A stretch of DNA of 64,000 nucleotides from contig NC_018217.1 of NCBI RefSeq assembly GCF_000219625.1, positions 992,001-1,056,000 on the forward strand, written 5' to 3'. Shown piece after piece: positions 10,666-20,472 of this stretch. Both the position numbers and the translations under genes were made by a program. Position 1 is the stretch's first letter. Every line of letters begins with the position of its first letter. The notes beneath the pieces were generated by a model. The model did not search any database, was not told where the DNA came from, and saw nothing but the letters and a program-made list of their open reading frames with translations. The stretch comes from Zymoseptoria tritici IPO323. Lineage: Eukaryota > Ascomycota > Dothideomycetes > Mycosphaerellales > Mycosphaerellaceae.

Positions 10666-12208
10666 ATGTCTTCCGTCAATATCCAGAAGACCATCCTCCT
10701 CGTCTTCATTCACGGCTTCAAAGGAAATGACCACACCTTCCAGAAGTTCCCCCAAGACCTACGAGCTCTCATCGCACATACCTTACCGCAGCTCAATGTT
10801 GTCAGCATCGTATATCCACAGTATGAGACGAAGGGAGACTTGAAAGAATGTGTGGCTCGATTCAAGGAATGGTATGTCCGGACGCTTTTCAATGTTCCTC
10901 GCCACGTCCACTTCGGCTAACACGTTTGAAAGGCTCATCGATAAAGTCATCGACCTTGAAGTCGAGGCTCGTACACCTTCTCCAACAGTCGATCCTTCCG
11001 TTCGTGTCATCCTCTGCGGTCATTCCATGGGCGGTATCGTCGCAGCAGAAGCACTCCTCAGCATAGCTGCCGACGCACCTATTCCACCGTCCTGGTCATC
11101 ATCTAACAGCACGGATACAACATCCAATACGACGGCCAGTGCCACGGCAGGAACATCTTCTCCTCCTCTTGACCCTTCGAATCTCTTCTTTCCCTACATA
11201 CAAGCCCTACTAACCTTCGACACGCCTTTTCTCGGTCTGAATCCGGGCATCATCGCGCACAACGCCGAGCAAAGCGGCACGACCGCGTACGACGCCTATA
11301 CCACAGCCTCGAAACTATTTGGTCGAGAGTCTGCTACCTCATCTGGTGCGACGGAACCCGATCCGGCTGTGGCCGCCAGCAAGGGTCTGCCTTCTCCCTC
11401 ATCGACGGACACAGCAGCTGCTGTACAGCCGGGAGCGCACTGGCTGAGGAAATACGCAATATATACTGGTGCTGCTGCTGCGATCGCTGGAATGGCAGGT
11501 GCGACCTATTACAATTGGTCGCATATAAATAATGGACTGTCATGGGCCGGATCACACTTGCAATTCGTCGGCTGTCTGGCGCGCGGAGCGGAACTCCAGA
11601 AGCGGGTAGAACACGTTGTTCGATTGAGCCAGCAACGTGGTGTGGCATTCGCGAACTTTTACGGGGCACTCGGGGAGGACGTCGAGGGTGGAAAGTACTA
11701 TGGCGGACTCGTGGAGGGCACCGCAAAATCGGAGCGGACCTTTTGCATCGTGCCCAGGAAGCCTCAGGTACAAGAAAAGATCGCAGAAAGCAAGCGATCC
11801 CACGATGAGGCGAGCGACAGCCAAACCCGATCACAGACTGAAGTTGGTCCTGGAATGCAACAAAGCGAACAAGTCAAAAATTTCGCTCGTGACGATCGAA
11901 GGAGCAAAGGCGAGTGGGTCAAGTGCGTCAATCCCGCTGCTACGGATGAAGTGCAAGCGCATACCGCCATGTTCGAGGCGGGTAAGAATCCAGATTACCA
12001 TGGGATGTTGCCGAGGGCGAGAGACTGGATTGTGGAGGTTGTGAGAGGAACCGAGTGGTATGGAAGCGAGACTGAAGTTGGTTTGGGCTTCGACCTGGGG
12101 GAGGACGAGGACGAAGCGGATGAAGAGAAAACACCTGAAGAGGGCAGTGCGATGACAGGGGTGGAGAGACAGTCGGACGATGAGGAGGAGGAACACACAC
12201 AGCATTGA
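10666..12208 (+). CDS. DUF676-like alpha/beta hydrolase (lipase-type)
   Basis: Serine hydrolase of the DUF676/putative lipase family. Exons 10666-10871 and 10933-12208 give 493 aa; an in-frame ATG at 10639 would add nine residues. The oxyanion-side motif LVFIHGFKGND opens the domain. The nucleophile elbow is VILCGHSMGGIVAAEALL, and LLTFDTPFLGLNPG follows. A hydrophobic segment IYTGAAAAIAGMAGATYY, near residue 250, may anchor it to a membrane. The C-terminus is acidic and looks disordered. The long Ser/Thr-rich insert after the nucleophile is unusual compared with compact lipases. No substrate is inferred. Confidence 0.8.
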
Positions 12209-12423
12209 TGAAGATGCAGAGATGGTGGAGCATGTTGCCACGACTCAACTATGACCCTCGGGAAGATGTGAATTATGCGATGAAGAGTATAACGCCTCAC
12301 ACCTACTTGTTTGCCGACTTGGCCAAGGTTTCTGCTTTTCAAGCGAACAACGAACACGGCAAGCCGGCCAGGGAGATTCTCTTTACCAATTGGACGTCTC
12401 CTATTACTCTCCCCTTGTCTGGG

Positions 12424-13584
12424 TCATTCGGAATCCTCGTCCGACGGGCGATGTTCTCCGCAGTATCCGCTCATGCATATCCGCAAGTCCCCGAGCAAAT
12501 AGGGATACTCATGCGTCGCCTGCATACCGACTCGCACAAACTCGGGCTCCTCCAACTTCGCGATCTGCTCTCTCCATTCCCTGATCTTGGGCAGCCACTT
12601 CTCGCGGAGATCCGGTCGAATCATCTCCAGGCCGTTGAGCCCCTGGCACACCATAACAGTCTCCCACATGCGCTGTCTCCAGTCTTTGCCATCAGCCTTT
12701 CGGTACCACCAATCGTCTTTAAAGCCTGGTTCGAAGTCGGGCCCCGCCAAAGCTCGAGTGTCTGCCCAAAGAGCCCGCCATTTCGAGCTTTGCAGCACCC
12801 ACACAACACCGAGGTTTCCGTTATATCTGGTCCAAACTTCTCCATTCTGATGATGTTCTTCAGCGTATGGCCCAACCATCTTGATAGCACGCCGAGGATC
12901 TATGCTCCCGTCTGCCATCTTCACGCCACGGGCTTCTTCCTGGTGGTCGAAAGCAGCGTCATCCGGCAAGCAGTACTTGATGAACTCCAAGCGTGTGTCC
13001 ACACTCAGTCTTCGAGTATGGGGATCTTGACCCAAAATCGCCTCAAAATCTGGTCCAAAAAGCTCACCGTAGATGGCGAGATGAAAGAGTGTTTGCGAGG
13101 GCTCGCAGCACATCGTGTTGGGGTTCGAGACTCCGCCTTCCCAAAAGTTGTGAGTAGACTGCCATTTTTCCCCAACAATGGTGTCCAAAAGATCAGTAAT
13201 CGGATTGACGATTGAAAAACGTAAGAGGTGCAGTTCTCGTATGCGCTGCATAGTCAAGCCACAATGCCCGAGTGCCAGATCCATGAGTCCCTCGATACCA
13301 CGCTCCATAGTCGAAGCCAGGGTCTTCTCGTTACTGTCGTTCTCCCGTGCCCAATGGCCGAGTTCGCGAGCCGTCGCAGCCACGAGGAAATGAGGCACTG
13401 GTCGAAAGAAGACATTCGCCTGCTTTGCCGCCAGACGTAAGATGGTATTGGGAGAGACATATCCAAGACGATTGCGTAAGGTCCTGCATGTTGAGCTGAG
13501 GACGGAGAAGTCTTCAATGTTCAAGTGGTCTAACAGCTCAAGGAGGAGGTCATCCGGAATGGAGAGAAGGGTTTGGTTCGCCAT
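12424..13584 (-). CDS. F-box domain protein
   Basis: Likely SCF ubiquitin-ligase substrate receptor. The start at 13584 gives MANQTLLSIPDDLLLELLDH, directly an F-box (LSIPDDLLLELLDHLNIEDF, then STCRTLRNRL). The in-frame ATG at 13644 would add 20 residues. The rest (386 aa in all) is a single exon rich in Trp and charged residues, without WD or LRR repeats that I can see. It converges with the lipase gene; about 215 bp separate the stops. Confidence 0.7.
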   Translation of the reverse strand: MANQTLLSIPDDLLLELLDHLNIEDFSVLSSTCRTLRNRLGYVSPNTILRLAAKQANVFFRPVPHFLVAATARELGHWARENDSNEKTLASTMERGIEGLMDLALGHCGLTMQRIRELHLLRFSIVNPITDLLDTIVGEKWQSTHNFWEGGVSNPNTMCCEPSQTLFHLAIYGELFGPDFEAILGQDPHTRRLSVDTRLEFIKYCLPDDAAFDHQEEARGVKMADGSIDPRRAIKMVGPYAEEHHQNGEVWTRYNGNLGVVWVLQSSKWRALWADTRALAGPDFEPGFKDDWWYRKADGKDWRQRMWETVMVCQGLNGLEMIRPDLREKWLPKIREWREQIAKLEEPEFVRVGMQATHEYPYLLGDLRICMSGYCGEHRPSDEDSE

Positions 13585-14439
13585 GTTAGGTGTTTCGGTA
13601 TCGTGAGAAATGACAAGATGTTGGAATGGAAAGGATGCGATCAAAAGGCCATGGTCGTGCTATAAGTTAGCCGTTATTCTGCAGTCTGTCCGCTTTCGAT
13701 GTTTCTTTCAATGAAGCAGAACAAACGAGGTCTACGGCTTCTCTCTCCGTAAACGGTCGCAGCATTCCGCGGAACGACTGGACCGGAAGCATGACGTGCC
13801 CTCCCCTCTTTGTTCTGTTCTACCGAAAACGGACGGCTCGTTTCCGTAGTCACTTGTCGCGTTGTCCTTGGAGCACGCGGAGCGATTCTTTGTTCCTGTC
13901 AGCGATAGATGCGTAGTGACGGACTGGAGTCGTGCCGTGACAAGGTCGTACAGCCTACAGCCTCTCTTATACCAGGCATTGTAAGCCAAGCTCCCTACGC
14001 ATAGGGGTCAGCACAGCAGTCCGGCCCAGGGTGCGGGATAGACCAGTGCCATCGTGTCAAGCCTGACGGGGGCTGCATCGGTCAAGAGGTATTCGTGTAC
14101 AAAAGTCCAAGGTCCAGGGGCCTTGCTATATGTTACCATGCCAATAGCGAGAATGCCGAGTGGTCAGGACAATCTACACAGCCAGAGCACTGTAGTACGT
14201 ACAAGATTTGGGCCATGAGCAAATCCGCATACCGCCACGCTACACTTACCCCTTTCGCCCAATCAGGGCTTCTGATCCTCAATCGGCCGACACGGGCTCC
14301 AACTTCAAGCATGACTCTCTGCCACAAGATAGGAAGGTTCCCCCGTCGCAGAGTAGGGATTTGGACCTGGCTTTGGAGTTGTGCGAACCAATGGAGCAAA
14401 CTCAGCTGTGCCAGCCAGTGAAGCCTGGTAGCTTTTCGA
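13585..14439. other. Intergenic region, 0.85 kb
   Basis: Divergent flank between the F-box gene and the next plus-strand frame. Short frames on both strands show no recognisable domain. No RNA gene seen. Confidence 0.45.
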
Positions 14440-15456
14440 ATGGCCAACTTCGCGCGATATCAATTAGTCTCCTACAAATTCTTCGGAGGCACAGCCAATT
14501 TCTTTCATCTTCAACAACGCTGCGGAAGCTTTGGATACACCAGAGCGTCCATCGAAGTCATGGCTTTCAAGGACAACATTGAGGCTCAGCAGCCACTTCC
14601 TGGCTTTAACATTCGACATGGTTCCACATCGACCACGTTCCGTCACAACGAGAAGCCCCTACGTGACCGCAAAGAGCGTCTCCGCCGCTTCCTCTCATTC
14701 TGTCTAGCAATCGACTATGACCTGGTCGAAGAGACTCCCGACCAGCTTTCGAAAGCGGACCGCTGTCACTTCGTGGATCTCGGCCAACGATGCTTCCTCT
14801 GCCGCGGCCATGATCGTCCTCTCCTCAAAGCCGATGGCTTGGGCTATCTCTATACGGCGCCGGCAGACATTACCGTCGATGACCCTGTTGTCCAGTCAGA
14901 TCTTATGCAGCCAGCCATGGAGCTCGGTATTCCATGCACAGCCGCCGTTACGATGCTGCGGCTGTTCATCCACTCCTTCAGCTTCCGACTCGCTGGATAC
15001 AATTCACAGATCGAATGGCTGGTTCGGAAGACTAGCGTCGACAATCTTGCGGCACGATTCTGGATGGAACGAAGAGTGATTATCAAGGCGGTCGAGGTAC
15101 CCGGTGAGAAGGCCTTTTTCGACCGAATTGTCGAGGGCATGCAGAAGGCACTGGGGAGTTACTTTCAGGGAGTCCGCGGCCCGGAAGAATACAAAGCCTA
15201 CCGTCGCGGAAGGAAACTCAAATCGAAAGAATGTTCCTCGTCCGAAGATCGTCTGTCAGGCCAGAAGCTTGTAGATGAAGAAGGTGAATTTGGTATCAGG
15301 AAGGACTGCAAGCGTGCAGCGCTCATGGCAGAGTGTGTCTGGTCTGCTACCAAGGACGACCCTCTCGCTATCAGGTTGGTGAGATTCTGGATAACTCGTG
15401 GCCATCGCCGACCGCACATTACCCCGGAAGGTTGCACCACTCGCAGGCGGCCCTGA
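14440..15456 (+). CDS. Hypothetical protein, no recognised domain
   Basis: Single open frame of 338 aa. An internal ATG at 14560 (MAFKDNIEAQQPLPGFNIRH) is an equally good start. The protein is rich in Arg, Phe and Cys (RCFLCRGHDRPLLK). It has one moderately hydrophobic region (AAVTMLRLFIHSFSFRLAG) and a basic C-terminal tail. It looks like a lineage-specific fungal protein. Further exons after 15456 cannot be excluded because the last residues are low in complexity. Confidence 0.5.
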   Translation: MANFARYQLVSYKFFGGTANFFHLQQRCGSFGYTRASIEVMAFKDNIEAQQPLPGFNIRHGSTSTTFRHNEKPLRDRKERLRRFLSFCLAIDYDLVEETPDQLSKADRCHFVDLGQRCFLCRGHDRPLLKADGLGYLYTAPADITVDDPVVQSDLMQPAMELGIPCTAAVTMLRLFIHSFSFRLAGYNSQIEWLVRKTSVDNLAARFWMERRVIIKAVEVPGEKAFFDRIVEGMQKALGSYFQGVRGPEEYKAYRRGRKLKSKECSSSEDRLSGQKLVDEEGEFGIRKDCKRAALMAECVWSATKDDPLAIRLVRFWITRGHRRPHITPEGCTTRRRP

Positions 15457-15708
15457 GGCCGTATGGTGAGACTTGTGCCAACAACACTCCGCACATCCCC
15501 TACACCCTCCAAGCCCACCGCTATATGCTCGAGCCAAAGCTAGGCGCAAGCCGCTCCTCCTCCCCCCGTAGGAATGCATACATTGTTCCCGGCTCCACAA
15601 CCTCCGTCATTTTCCTACACGAACAAGATCAGTACAGCGAACCAACACCACTTTGTTCAGGTTAGACGTACGCAAACGTAGGTCTGGCAGTCCGTAGCCG
15701 TACACCGA

Positions 15709-15867
15709 TCAGGCTGGTCGGGAGCCCCTCCAAAACACACCGGCTTCAGCAACGTTAACATCTGAGGTCGAGGTGAAGGATGGGAAGAAGGAGTCGCGTA
15801 CGAGATCACACGCCGCCAACGCAGTGAGAGCCATGCTGAGGAGCATGGAGAGCTGGAAGATGTTCAT
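15709..15867 (-). CDS. Small secreted protein candidate
   Basis: Starts MNIFQLSMLLSMALTALAAC, a good signal peptide. The direct frame stops after 52 aa. The neighbouring frame just before that stop reads CFGGAPDQPDRCTATDCQTY, with several Cys. A splice within 15750-15840 could therefore join the signal peptide to a Cys-rich tail, as in fungal effector-like proteins. The exon structure is not settled, so the direct frame is given. No homology recognised. Confidence 0.35.
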   Translation of the reverse strand: MNIFQLSMLLSMALTALAACDLVRDSFFPSFTSTSDVNVAEAGVFWRGSRPA

Positions 15868-16200
15868 TCTTGTTTTGTGGAGAAAATTGTGGAAAGATTG
15901 CAGTTCGATGGTTATGTTGCGGAAAGGAAAAGAGTGTCAGCAGCGGATACTTGGGTGTTCATATAGGACCGGTATACCCGGTCCAACTTCAGCACTGGGC
16001 TAGGTAACCCGGTCTTGTTCAACTCCGAGATTCTGGCGGGACTTTAGAGAGGTTGACCCGGAAGCGAGGAGTGTTCTGGGCCCAGAAATCGACAGGGTAG
16101 ACTTCAAGGACGACCTTGTCGACTGGATCGCGACTGGTGGAATTATTGTCGACGAGCTCTGCCGGAATGGGTCTCCGGCGCCGAGTCTTCAGCAATTGGA

Positions 16201-16210
16201 CGATTTGTAG
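16201..16210. repeat. Left target-site duplication of the inverted-repeat element
   Basis: CGATTTGTAG, repeated exactly at 16518-16527 just outside the other end of the element. Confidence 0.85.
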
Positions 16211-16517
16211 GGAGCTCATATTTGGCGGGAGCATTTCTCATATTTGGCGGGAGGCCCCACCAAAATCCAACAATCGTCACTAAAACGACTATTTCGACAA
16301 CGACGATAGCATGTTAGCCCTGCGGACCGCCTCGAGTGCTCGCGCGCATCGGAGGGCAAGCCTCCTACGCTCGCACGTCGGCTCCTTGCTTTTTAACATA
16401 GTTGCGTGGGCCTTTGCAACGTATTTGGCATCCAAGTTAAAACAGCGATTCTGCTATAGTAAATTTGTATGTGTCGCCCGCCAAATACGAGAAAGCCTCC
16501 CGCCAAATATGAGGTCC
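16211..16517. mobile_element. Non-autonomous DNA transposon (MITE-like) of 307 bp
   Basis: Bounded by long terminal inverted repeats of about 41 bp with four mismatches; both ends begin GGA(G/C)CTCATATTTGGCGGGAG. Each terminal repeat itself holds two direct copies of CTCATATTTGGCGGGAG (one copy imperfect at the right end). It is flanked by an exact 10-bp duplication. There is no transposase frame inside. The 9-11 bp duplication size is most like Mutator-type elements, so a MULE-derived MITE is my best guess. The high similarity of the ends suggests fairly recent activity. Confidence 0.85.
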
Positions 16518-16527
16518 CGATTTGTAG
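16518..16527. repeat. Right target-site duplication of the inverted-repeat element
   Basis: Second copy of CGATTTGTAG, identical to 16201-16210. Confidence 0.85.
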
Positions 16528-16625
16528 TGCAGAGAGTATATGCTGATAGTTTGCCTCAGATTCTGCCATCAAGTCGAACATGAAGCTTGGGGATCGCAGG
16601 ACCACCTAGTGCCACCTAGCCAGGA

Positions 16626-18074
16626 TCAAGGCTCCCAAGGTGACGTTGCATACCCACCACTCAGGTTCTCCGCTATGCCATTCTCTCTCACCACAAGGAT
16701 ATCCTCATGGCGGACACCAAATTCGTTGAGCACGTAAACGCCAGGCTCGGCCGTAAAGACCATTCCAGGTCGCAATCGAGACTCAAAGTTGCCTTTGTTC
16801 AAGTATGGACTTTCATGCGCCTTGATGCCAATGCCATGGCCAAGCCGATGCGTGAAATACTTACCATATCCGGCCTTCCCAATCACTCCGCGAGCTGCGA
16901 GATCGACCGAGGCTGCCGTAGCGTTGGGAACCATGGCATTCACTGCTGCTGTCTGGGCATCAAGTACGACTTGCCAGACAGAGAGCTGTTCGGTGACATT
17001 GTACTTTTCCGGAGGCGGATTCGCGACGAAAGGCGGGAAGAACGTCCGGCACACATCGCTGCTATACCCATAGAGGTGCGCTCCAACATCGATCAAGACG
17101 AACATGCCTGGCTCCAACTTTCGGCTTCCATCGTAGCCGCCGTGTGGCAAAGCAGCACTCTTGCCAAATTCCACAATGTCGAAGAAAGGATCCATACCGG
17201 CCGCTCTCATGGTGTCGTCCAAGACGTCTGCGACTTCGTTCTCAGTAAGACCGGGTTTGAGACAGGTACGCATAGCCCGGATTGCTTCCACGGTTCCTGT
17301 GTTGACCGCTCGAAGGATTCCCAATTCAACGTCGGTCTTGATCTGACGCACCGCCTCGACTTCGCCGCCGAGACCAACGATCGTGAACCCATTGGAGGCC
17401 AGGCCACGCTGGATAAAGTCTCGCATTTCCTCATCGACCATGACTTTTGGTGCGAGAGTCTCGCCCCAGATGTCGGACTGATACAAGGTAGTGTAGTAGT
17501 TCCAGTGCTCCTCGTATGTTATTGTGTGGAAATCGTCTCGGAAGGGCATGTTCAGCAGTCGAGCCCGGTCTTCTTCGAAATGTGGGACCAGAAACGATGT
17601 GTTGGCGACAACATTTCCATCAGCCAGCGTGACAGGGCGGACAATCATGAGGAACGGTCTCTCCTCGGGCTCCCAGACTTCCCATTGAGGTTGTGTGATG
17701 TTCGCGTAATAGCTGAACGTGTAGCCGGGCTCGACGGCAAAGGCGTCGATGTTGTCTGCAGCCAAAGCTTTGGCGAGATTGTCCCTGCGTAGAACGTACT
17801 CGTCTAGTGAAGGAGGGTCTGCCGTCTTGAGGAAGTCCATGCCAGTAGCCCGGTAGGCATCGATTGAGCATTTTCGAAAATTGTCCAGCGGGTCGAGGGA
17901 GGTTGACTCATTGTGCAGCTGATAAGTACTCCGGGATGCCCATAATATCAACAGTGCAGTCGTGGCCACGAAACACAGGCATTTGGCTTTCCAATCGAGT
18001 CCGGGTTTTCTCTGTGTATGTGGATGTGCAAGTGGAAGTACCGCTTTTTCCATGGTGGATGGTCGTGGTTGCAT
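16626..18074 (-). CDS. Membrane-anchored M24 metallopeptidase (Xaa-Pro peptidase-like)
   Basis: Creatinase/aminopeptidase P-fold peptidase of 482 aa in one exon. An N-terminal signal anchor (CFVATTALLILWA, about residues 34-46) points to the secretory pathway. The creatinase N-domain follows, then the pita-bread domain. All five metal ligands are visible: two Asp in FVLIDVGAHLYGYSSDVCRT, His in FTHRLGHGIGIKAHE, Glu in VFTAEPGVYV and Glu in VRHEDILVV. The enzyme should therefore bind two metal ions and cleave X-Pro bonds or related peptides. Similar proteins occur in fungi as Xaa-Pro dipeptidase-like membrane proteins. The transposon described above lies just past its 3' end. Confidence 0.85.
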   Translation of the reverse strand: MQPRPSTMEKAVLPLAHPHTQRKPGLDWKAKCLCFVATTALLILWASRSTYQLHNESTSLDPLDNFRKCSIDAYRATGMDFLKTADPPSLDEYVLRRDNLAKALAADNIDAFAVEPGYTFSYYANITQPQWEVWEPEERPFLMIVRPVTLADGNVVANTSFLVPHFEEDRARLLNMPFRDDFHTITYEEHWNYYTTLYQSDIWGETLAPKVMVDEEMRDFIQRGLASNGFTIVGLGGEVEAVRQIKTDVELGILRAVNTGTVEAIRAMRTCLKPGLTENEVADVLDDTMRAAGMDPFFDIVEFGKSAALPHGGYDGSRKLEPGMFVLIDVGAHLYGYSSDVCRTFFPPFVANPPPEKYNVTEQLSVWQVVLDAQTAAVNAMVPNATAASVDLAARGVIGKAGYGKYFTHRLGHGIGIKAHESPYLNKGNFESRLRPGMVFTAEPGVYVLNEFGVRHEDILVVRENGIAENLSGGYATSPWEP

Positions 18075-18476
18075 GAACCGTCAAAAAGGTCGATGGGAGA
18101 TGAACAGAGGTCTTGGCCCGCTCAATCCCCTCCCCTCTTCTGTCGGCAACCTCAGGATCTTACTCTGGTCGATGACGGAGAAATAATACGGCCTCTCCAT
18201 TTCTCAGGGACTGTCAGCCAATGGAACGCTCGGAATCTGACCAAACTGCAGGGATGCCACTCCGATGATCTTCCAATTCGCATCGCTGATGACTTCAAGT
18301 TCCACCCGGGAGTCACGCCAGATAGGCCAGATCGGCCAAAGATAGGCCAAGAACAGGATGTGCTCAACGGCCCATCTCGCCGCCGGTTCGGTAGCCTGCA
18401 GGATGCCTAACACCACACCGCCGCCAGGTGTCCGAAGATTGCATTGCAGCCCGCGACGCCGAACAACAACGCCCAA
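18075..18476. other. Divergent promoter region, 0.4 kb
   Basis: Lies between the M24 peptidase (minus) and the MFS transporter (plus). No other feature recognised. Confidence 0.5.
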
Positions 18477-20246
18477 ATGGCATCCAGGAGCGGCCAACTC
18501 GAGATCACTGGAACACAAGGAATCAACGAGTGCTTCAGAAACGCTCACGAGGATGGAAACATGAAGGAACCATCCGAGATTGTCGTTCGCGATATGGACG
18601 TCGAAGAGGAGCCAGCGCTGTACTCGAAACGCTCCATCTTCTTCATGGTCCTCTTCTCTGGACTCGCCATTGGTTCAGATGCGTACAATAGCGCCTTGAT
18701 GGGCCAGCTCGGTCTCCTCCTTACGGTCATCTATCCTGATACACTCTCGGTCGCCATGCAATCTCAGCTCACCAATGCCTTCATTATCGGACTTATTCTG
18801 GGCATGCTGGCGTTCGGATTCATCTCCGATCGCCTGGGACGAAGGTCTGGCGCGGTGCTTACAACACTCTTCCTTTCGGTCGGGATCGTCATGAGTGCCG
18901 CGTCACACGGCACGAGTGACAATGGACTTTTCTGGATGTTGACCATCTCAAGAGGCATTGCTGGCTTTGGCGCTGGCGGCGAATACCCAGTGAGTGGAGC
19001 AGGCACTGCAGAATCGACGGACGATTCGCCGCGGGCCAGAAAGCATCGAGGCTTCATATTCGCCATGGTGTCGGATGTGTCGGCTTCTTTTGGGTTCATC
19101 TTTTCTGGACTGGTGCCGTTGCTCTTGTTGCTGTGCTTCCAGGAGGAAGAAAAGCAATACGGCAAAGTCTGGAGAATTGCGTTCGCGCTGGGTGTCATTC
19201 CTCCCATTTCCATCTTTTGGTTCAGGTACCGCTTAGCGATGAGCAGTGCTGAGCGGCGGTCATCGGCGAGGCATGCCATTCTTCCTTACCATTTGGCCGT
19301 GAAGCGATACTGGCGTCCGCTGCTCGGGAGCGCGCTTGCGTGGTTCATCTACAACTACATTGCGTATCCCTTCGGCCTCTTCTCATCCAGCATCCTAGCC
19401 AGCGTCAATGCTGGGGATAGCCTGGTGAAGAGCTACGGCTGGGGAACACTGATCAACTGCTTCTACCTACCAGGAGGGTTCATTGGCGGGTATCTCAGCG
19501 ATCGCATTGGAAGGCGGCGAACGATGGCTCTCGGCTTTGGTCTTCAGGCATGTCTTGGGTTCATCATTGGCGGATGTTTCCCCCAGATTCAGGACCGTAC
19601 AGCCTTATTCATCATTCTCTACGGCCTGTTCCTGACATTGGGAGAAATCGGTAAGACGAACAAAGGCCAGAAGGCCTGGAGCGGTCCGGATCTGTCTCTT
19701 GGACGACTTCCGTTCTCCTGCTCATACTTCATTGCACAACTTGCCCTCCGGCGGCTTGATGTGTCCGTTTTGAGCAAGAGAACGGAGTTTTTCCAGCAGG
19801 CCCGCGCCTCCATCTTTCGCTTAAGCCATCGCTAACTATTATACCCTCTTCTTCCAGGCCCTGGTGCTTGCATAGTTGCGACCTCGTCCGAGTTCTTCCC
19901 AACATCCATACGAGGCCAAATGATGGGTTTGTGCTCGGCAATTGGCAAAGCAGGGGCTGCAATTGGAACGAGTGTTTTCAAGCCTATCCTTGCATCATAT
20001 GGCGACAACGTTCTACGTGGAAACCAGGCAGTGTTCTTGATCGGCTCCGGATTTGCAGTCTTGGGCATGCTCGTTGCATGGTTCTTCATACCATCGCAGC
20101 CCGCAAATCTGGTGCAAGAAGATGACCAGTGGAAGCTGTATCTGCGGGAGGCTGGATACGACATTCATTTCGGCGATGACAAGACGAAGGATCCACCGAA
20201 AGTGCAATTCGATGGAGTAAGGCAGAAGACGATGACGATAGACTGA
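18477..20246 (+). CDS. MFS transporter, GIT1/phosphate-symporter-like
   Basis: Plasma-membrane major facilitator with about twelve membrane segments, 520 aa. Exons 18477-19650 and 19858-20246; the 207-nt intron has a CTAAC branch site and CAG acceptor. MFS loop motifs are present: FISDRLGRRSGAV between TM2 and TM3, and YLSDRIGRRRTMALGFG in the second half. The motif GAGGEYPVSGAGTAESTDDS resembles the TM4 region of fungal glycerophosphoinositol/phosphate permeases (Git1, Pho84 group). That makes an organophosphate or phosphate substrate likely but unproven. Acidic cytosolic N-terminus. Confidence 0.8.
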
Positions 20247-20472
20247 CCGCCGAACGACACAGTACTCAAGTCGGTAGCAACTGAGTGTTGCATTTTTGCC
20301 GCCCTTGGCCTCGCGCTTCTTTCTCCCTCTTTCTTTCACTCTCTCGCAGGGACAGCGTCGTCATATTTGCCATCTCCTCGTTGGCTCGCTTGTATACATA
20401 ATATGAATGAGTGGTACGATCATGGTCGGAAAATCGAGGCAAAGACAACGTCAATTGCAAATCTTCGATTTG

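Larger units (their letters stand above)
16019..16605 (-). pseudogene. Short open frame split by a transposon insertion
   Basis: Minus-strand coding-like sequence flanks the element at 16211-16517. The upstream half (16605 to 16518) ends ...HILSALQI. The downstream half resumes with QIVQLLKTRRRRPIPAELVD and ends at a stop at 16019. The target duplication falls in the same codon phase on both sides, so the frame would have been continuous (about 89 aa) before the insertion. No domain is recognised, so it may not have been a real gene. Confidence 0.4.

Noticed and set aside
16707..17792. 361-aa plus-strand frame opposite the M24 peptidase
   Set aside because: Antisense shadow of a gene with all metal ligands intact; no recognisable motif of its own.
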